A stretch of 9,017 bases of DNA from Melioribacteraceae bacterium (GTDB taxonomy: Bacteria; Bacteroidota; Ignavibacteria; Ignavibacteriales; Melioribacteraceae), in the NCBI GenBank assembly GCA_027858595.1, contig JAQICK010000399.1, forward strand, positions 1 to 9,017, written 5' to 3'. The translations under genes and the position numbers were made by a program. Positions within the stretch are counted from its first letter, which is position 1; every line of letters begins with the position of its first letter. Under the pieces are notes generated by a model. That model was not told the origin of the DNA. It did no database searches and saw nothing but the letters and a program-made list of their open reading frames with translations. Positions 6,309-9,017 of the stretch are shown here, piece after piece.

Positions 6309-6450
6309 TTATAATGTTTTGTTGCTTTGTTTAATTTCTTGTGCATCTTTGGATACATCGTTTTTTTTATTTGAATTAGACGAAAATGAAGATTTCAAAT
6401 ATTCTGATGTTTCTCCGTTATCTTTAAGAGGTATTTTCCCTTCCCTTTTT
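6309..6450 (-). other. Likely out-of-frame C-terminal continuation of the TPR gene
   Basis: One base out of register with the TPR frame lies an open stretch reading REGKIPLKDNGETSEYLK and then a Ser/Asn/Lys-rich polar tail ending QEIKQSNKTL, with TAA at 6309-6311. Removing one A from the A6 run at 6446-6451 (minus-strand GGAAAAAAGGG) joins this frame to the TPR frame after K421, giving a 466-residue protein instead of 428. The stop would then sit 19 bases before aroE rather than 134. Hydrophilic composition and gene spacing support the join. A sequencing indel, a real mutation or a +1 frameshift would each explain it. Confidence 0.5.
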
Positions 6451-7710
6451 TCCAAAATAAGAGTTTGCCCTTTCTGGATACAATTCTGTACAAACAGAAA
6501 CTGCATGCATACTTTCTTTTAAGTTTCCTATTTCTGAGTTAATTTCTGCCAACTTACTCCAGGCATTAAAACTTTTACTATCTAACCCTAATACTTTTTC
6601 ATAACTATTAATTGCTGAATTTAACTCATCGAGATTAATTTCAATTTGTGCTTTTGTTTCCCATGCTTCAATAGATGTGCTGTCTAATGATATTGCTTTG
6701 TTAATATCCTCTAAGGCTAAATTACGTTTGTTGATATTGTTAAAAGATACTGCACGAGCTAAGAAAGCATCGAATAAAATATTATCTATCTGTAATGCCT
6801 TTGTGTATGCTTTAATTGCTTCTTCGTATTGCTCTAAATCTTCGTGAGCCTGTCCTAGTGTGAACCAAAGAGTTGAATCGTTAGCATCTAACGTAACAGC
6901 TTGTTTGATATACACAAGTGCGTCTTCGTACAAATTCAAATTAGCGTAGGCAACCCCACTATTAAACCATGAACTCGAGAAGCCATCGTTCAGTGCAATG
7001 GAAAGTTCAAAATCATCAATTGCTTCCTGAAATTTATTTAGTTTAACATAAACAATTCCTTTGTTGTACCAACCAGAATAACTGTATGGTTCAATTTCAA
7101 GAAAAGTATTATACGCCGATAAAGCTTCATCTAGCAAATCATTATATTCATAACAAAATCCTAGCTCGTACCATGCTTCAGCAAATAGCGGGTCTATTGT
7201 TACAGCTTTTTTAAATAATTCAATAGCTTTACCTAGCATGTCGTTTCTTTCGTAGAGAAATCCTAAATTAAAAAACGCTTCTTCGTTATTCTGTTCAAGA
7301 TTTAACACCTCTTCTAAGGTCTCAATAGCATCATCAAACATTTCGAGGTTTTCTTCTGCAATTGCTTTGTTAATTAAAGACTCTACATCATTTGGGCTAA
7401 GAGATAGAGATTTTTCAAATGCAAAATAAGCTTCTACAAAATCAAATTTATTATTTAACAGAATACCTTTATATTGCCAAAACTCTGAATTGAAGGGTGA
7501 GAATTCCAAAACGGATTCCACAAGAAGCAAGCCTTCCTCTACAAAATCACTCTCTAGGCAAAGCTGAATGGTTTCATCTATAGCGTCAACATTAAGAATT
7601 GCCGTACCATTTTCGATAAACTCGAGGCTCGCTGCTATCTTATCTATAAGAGCCGATTCATCAAAATCAAATTCGTCAAACTCTTCTGGGTAGTCGTTGT
7701 AAAATTCCAT
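6424..7710 (-). CDS. Cytoplasmic protein with ten tetratricopeptide repeats
   Basis: A 428-residue protein without a signal peptide. Residues 1-20 are very acidic (YPEEFDEFDFDES), followed by a helical region to about 75. Ten 34-residue TPRs then run without any insertion: the key aromatic or hydrophobic residue falls at 78, 112, 146, 180, 214, 248, 282, 316, 350 and 384, mostly tryptophan. Units end in the usual pattern, such as KAVTIDP and TFLEIEP. TPR arrays bind peptides or partner proteins; the partner is unknown. The ORF stops at TAA 6424-6426, just after an A6 run, and the coding-like continuation to 6309 suggests that this end is a frameshift artefact or mutation. AAGG lies three bases before the ATG, a weak ribosome site. 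The gene precedes aroE on the same strand and is probably cotranscribed with it. Confidence 0.88.
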   Translation of the reverse strand: MEFYNDYPEEFDEFDFDESALIDKIAASLEFIENGTAILNVDAIDETIQLCLESDFVEEGLLLVESVLEFSPFNSEFWQYKGILLNNKFDFVEAYFAFEKSLSLSPNDVESLINKAIAEENLEMFDDAIETLEEVLNLEQNNEEAFFNLGFLYERNDMLGKAIELFKKAVTIDPLFAEAWYELGFCYEYNDLLDEALSAYNTFLEIEPYSYSGWYNKGIVYVKLNKFQEAIDDFELSIALNDGFSSSWFNSGVAYANLNLYEDALVYIKQAVTLDANDSTLWFTLGQAHEDLEQYEEAIKAYTKALQIDNILFDAFLARAVSFNNINKRNLALEDINKAISLDSTSIEAWETKAQIEINLDELNSAINSYEKVLGLDSKSFNAWSKLAEINSEIGNLKESMHAVSVCTELYPERANSYFGKKGRENTS

Positions 7711-7742
7711 AAACCTTATTATTTGTTACTGCAAAACCTATT

Positions 7743-7750
7743 ATTATATA
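7743..7750 (-). promoter_or_regulatory. Candidate -10 element of the TPR-aroE operon
   Basis: The minus strand reads TATATAAT, 32 bases before the TPR start codon, containing a perfect TATAAT (7743-7748). The predicted transcription start is near 7736. No good -35 hexamer is seen; the expected place overlaps the 17-bp dyad at 7756-7772. Confidence 0.35.
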
Positions 7751-7755
7751 GCCCA

Positions 7756-7772
7756 AAAATCAAGTTGATTTT
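7756..7772. promoter_or_regulatory. Perfect 17-bp dyad, candidate operator
   Basis: AAAATCAA-G-TTGATTTT is a perfect inverted repeat with 8-bp arms around a single base. With no loop it suits a dimeric DNA-binding protein better than an RNA hairpin. It begins six bases upstream of the candidate TPR -10 octamer, over the expected spacer and -35 region, and lies in the region shared with the divergent aconitase gene. No regulator gene is present in the window to suggest which protein binds. Confidence 0.5.
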
Positions 7773-7831
7773 AAAACATATAAATTATTGTAAAAGACAA
7801 AATAAGTGTGAATATCATCTTAGAATAGAAC

Positions 7832-7847
7832 ATCTTAATATCAAGAT
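7832..7847. promoter_or_regulatory. Quasi-palindrome upstream of the aconitase gene
   Basis: ATCTTAATATCAAGAT pairs with itself at seven of eight positions. CATCTTA also occurs twice in direct orientation (7816-7822 and 7831-7837). ATCAAG is shared with the 17-bp dyad at 7756-7772. TAGAAT (7821-7826) nearby could be a -10 element, but no -35 supports it. A role in aconitase control is inference. Confidence 0.3.
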
Positions 7848-7906
7848 ACTAAAGCAATCTTTTCAAAAATTCCGTATTTTTTATGATTAGATTTTTTAAA
7901 GTAATT

Positions 7907-7910
7907 GGAG
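7907..7910 (+). promoter_or_regulatory. Shine-Dalgarno site of the aconitase gene
   Basis: GGAG ends six bases before the ATG at 7917-7919, a good spacing. It is the best ribosome site in the window and fixes the aconitase start. Confidence 0.65.
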
Positions 7911-7916
7911 ATAAAA

Positions 7917-9017
7917 ATGGCTGAAAATTTTGACATGATTCAAAAAGTTTATGCTGGTTTTTCGGATAAAGTGAGCAAAGCTCGCGAAGCTCTTGGAAGA
8001 CCAATGACATATGCCGAAAAGATTTTATATTCCCATCTTTGGGATGAAACAACCACAGAATTTAGCCGTGGTATTGATTATGTAGATTTAGCACCAGATA
8101 GAGTTGCAATGCAAGATGCAACAGCACAAATGGCAATGCTACAATTTATGCACTCTGGAAGAAAAACAGTAGCTGTTCCTTCTACAGCACATGCTGATCA
8201 CTTAATTCAAGCTCGCGATAATGCTAAAGCCGATCTTGATAGAGCTAATGATGAGAACGTTGAAGTTTATGATTTTCTTGCATCTGTAACTCAAAAATAT
8301 GGTGCTGGTTTTTGGAAAGCTGGGGCTGGAATTATTCATCAAGTAGTATTAGAAAATTATGCGTTCCCTGGTGGAATGATGATTGGCTCTGACTCGCACA
8401 CGCCTAACGCTGGTGGACTTGGAATGGTTGCTATTGGTGTTGGTGGTGCAGATGTTGTTGATGTGATGAGCGGAATGGCTTGGGAATTAAAATGGCCAAA
8501 ACTAATTGGTGTTAAATTAACAGGAAAACTTTCTGGTTGGACTTCTCCAAAAGATGTTATCTTAAAAGTTGCCGGTGAACTTACTGTTAAAGGTGGTACC
8601 GGTGCAATTGTTGAATATTTTGGCGAAGGCACAAAATCTATTTCTGCAACTGGCAAAGGAACAATCTGTAATATGGGTGCCGAAATTGGTGCAACAACAT
8701 CTATTTTCCCTTTTGATGAAAAAATGGCAAATTATTTGAAAAAAACACACCGTGCGGATGTTGCAGAGCTTGCACTTGCAAATAGTGATGTTCTTAAAGC
8801 TGATACTGAGGTTTACGAAAACCCAGAAAAATATTACGATCAAATTCTTGAAATTAATTTAGACGAACTTGAACCACATTTGAATGGTCCTTTTTCACCT
8901 GACCGTGCATGGCCTCTATCAAAAATGAAAGATGCTACAAAAGAAAATAATTTTCCGGAAGAACTTAGTGTTGGATTAATTGGAAGTTGCACAAATAGTA
9001 GTTACGAAGATATTGAT
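7917..9017 (+). CDS. Aconitate hydratase, mitochondrial type, N-terminal 367 residues (cut by window end)
   Basis: The first 367 codons of an aconitase, open to the last base of the window; family members have about 750 residues, so roughly half is present. The enzyme isomerises citrate to isocitrate in the citrate cycle using a [4Fe-4S] cluster. Visible family segments are QDATAQMAMLQF (66-77), VPSTAHADHLIQA (87-99), IGSDSHTPNAGGLGM (156-170) with active-site D159, S160 and H161, and VGLIGSCTNSSYED (352-365), whose C358 is the first of three cluster cysteines. The other two cysteines and the swivel domain lie beyond the edge. The wording of these segments is that of mitochondrial aconitase rather than AcnA or AcnB of enterobacteria. 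The start is supported by GGAG six bases upstream. It is transcribed away from the TPR-aroE genes. No disruption is seen. Confidence 0.95.
   Translation, partial: MAENFDMIQKVYAGFSDKVSKAREALGRPMTYAEKILYSHLWDETTTEFSRGIDYVDLAPDRVAMQDATAQMAMLQFMHSGRKTVAVPSTAHADHLIQARDNAKADLDRANDENVEVYDFLASVTQKYGAGFWKAGAGIIHQVVLENYAFPGGMMIGSDSHTPNAGGLGMVAIGVGGADVVDVMSGMAWELKWPKLIGVKLTGKLSGWTSPKDVILKVAGELTVKGGTGAIVEYFGEGTKSISATGKGTICNMGAEIGATTSIFPFDEKMANYLKKTHRADVAELALANSDVLKADTEVYENPEKYYDQILEINLDELEPHLNGPFSPDRAWPLSKMKDATKENNFPEELSVGLIGSCTNSSYEDID

Noticed and set aside
6445..6451. A AAA AAG heptamer in the correct register for programmed -1 frameshifting in the TPR gene
   Set aside because: The -1 frame gives only 16 more codons (GKGKYLLK...) before a stop. 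The coding-like tail is in the other frame, so a dnaX-style -1 signal does not explain it.
6298..6522. Plus-strand frame starting MLIIYNVLLLCLISCAS, resembling a lipoprotein signal peptide
   Set aside because: It is antisense to the Lys/Asn/Ser-rich tail of the TPR gene, whose complement naturally reads as Leu/Phe/Ile. No ribosome site precedes it and the rest has no lipoprotein-like character.
7849..8052. 67-codon minus-strand frame across the aconitase start
   Set aside because: It begins inside the aconitase coding region on the opposite strand and runs through its ribosome site. Nothing supports expression.
8357..8843. Minus-strand frames of 99 and 93 codons opposite the aconitase gene
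   Set aside because: They are shadows of a clearly conserved aconitase coding region and have no ribosome sites or recognisable domains.

Overview
The window is strongly AT-rich and gene-dense, and reads as ordinary chromosome of an anaerobic or facultative member of the Bacteroidota/Chlorobiota side of bacteria, for example an Ignavibacteria-like organism. That placement is inference. It rests on a classical o-succinylbenzoate menaquinone pathway, an aconitase of the mitochondrial type, weak or absent Shine-Dalgarno sites before several genes, a TPR gene directly upstream of aroE, and a secreted MORN_2-repeat protein. I see no tRNA, rRNA, CRISPR array, insertion sequence or prophage.

Layout. 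(1) Positions 2-160 hold the probable C-terminal end of an unrecognised plus-strand gene. (2) Positions 261-3603 hold menA-menC-menE, joined by two ATGA start/stop overlaps. (3) A minus-strand hotdog thioesterase (3600-4001) meets menE tail to tail, sharing the stop bases TTAA. It resembles the DHNA-CoA hydrolases and may supply the step just before MenA. (4) A divergent promoter region (4002-4102) with nested inverted repeats leads rightwards into (5) an exported protein (4103-5416) made almost wholly of 24-residue MORN_2-type repeats in two blocks of eight. (6) aroE (5411-6289, minus) meets it tail to tail over the palindromic dual stop TTATAA. aroE lies downstream of (7) a gene for a ten-TPR protein (6424-7710, minus), whose true C-terminus probably continues in another frame to 6309. 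(8) A 206-base divergent intergenic region holds a 17-bp perfect dyad and a second quasi-palindrome. (9) The 5' half of a mitochondrial-type aconitase gene (7917 to the window end) follows.

MenA, MenC, MenE and possibly the thioesterase serve menaquinone synthesis, AroE serves the chorismate supply that feeds menaquinone and aromatic amino acids, and aconitase serves the citrate cycle. The repeat protein and the TPR protein have no assignable reaction. I found no clearly new multi-gene system. The parts most worth a second look are the dyad-rich divergent promoter regions, the apparent frameshift at the end of the TPR gene, and the two-block repeat protein, which carries an A10 tract inside its coding sequence.
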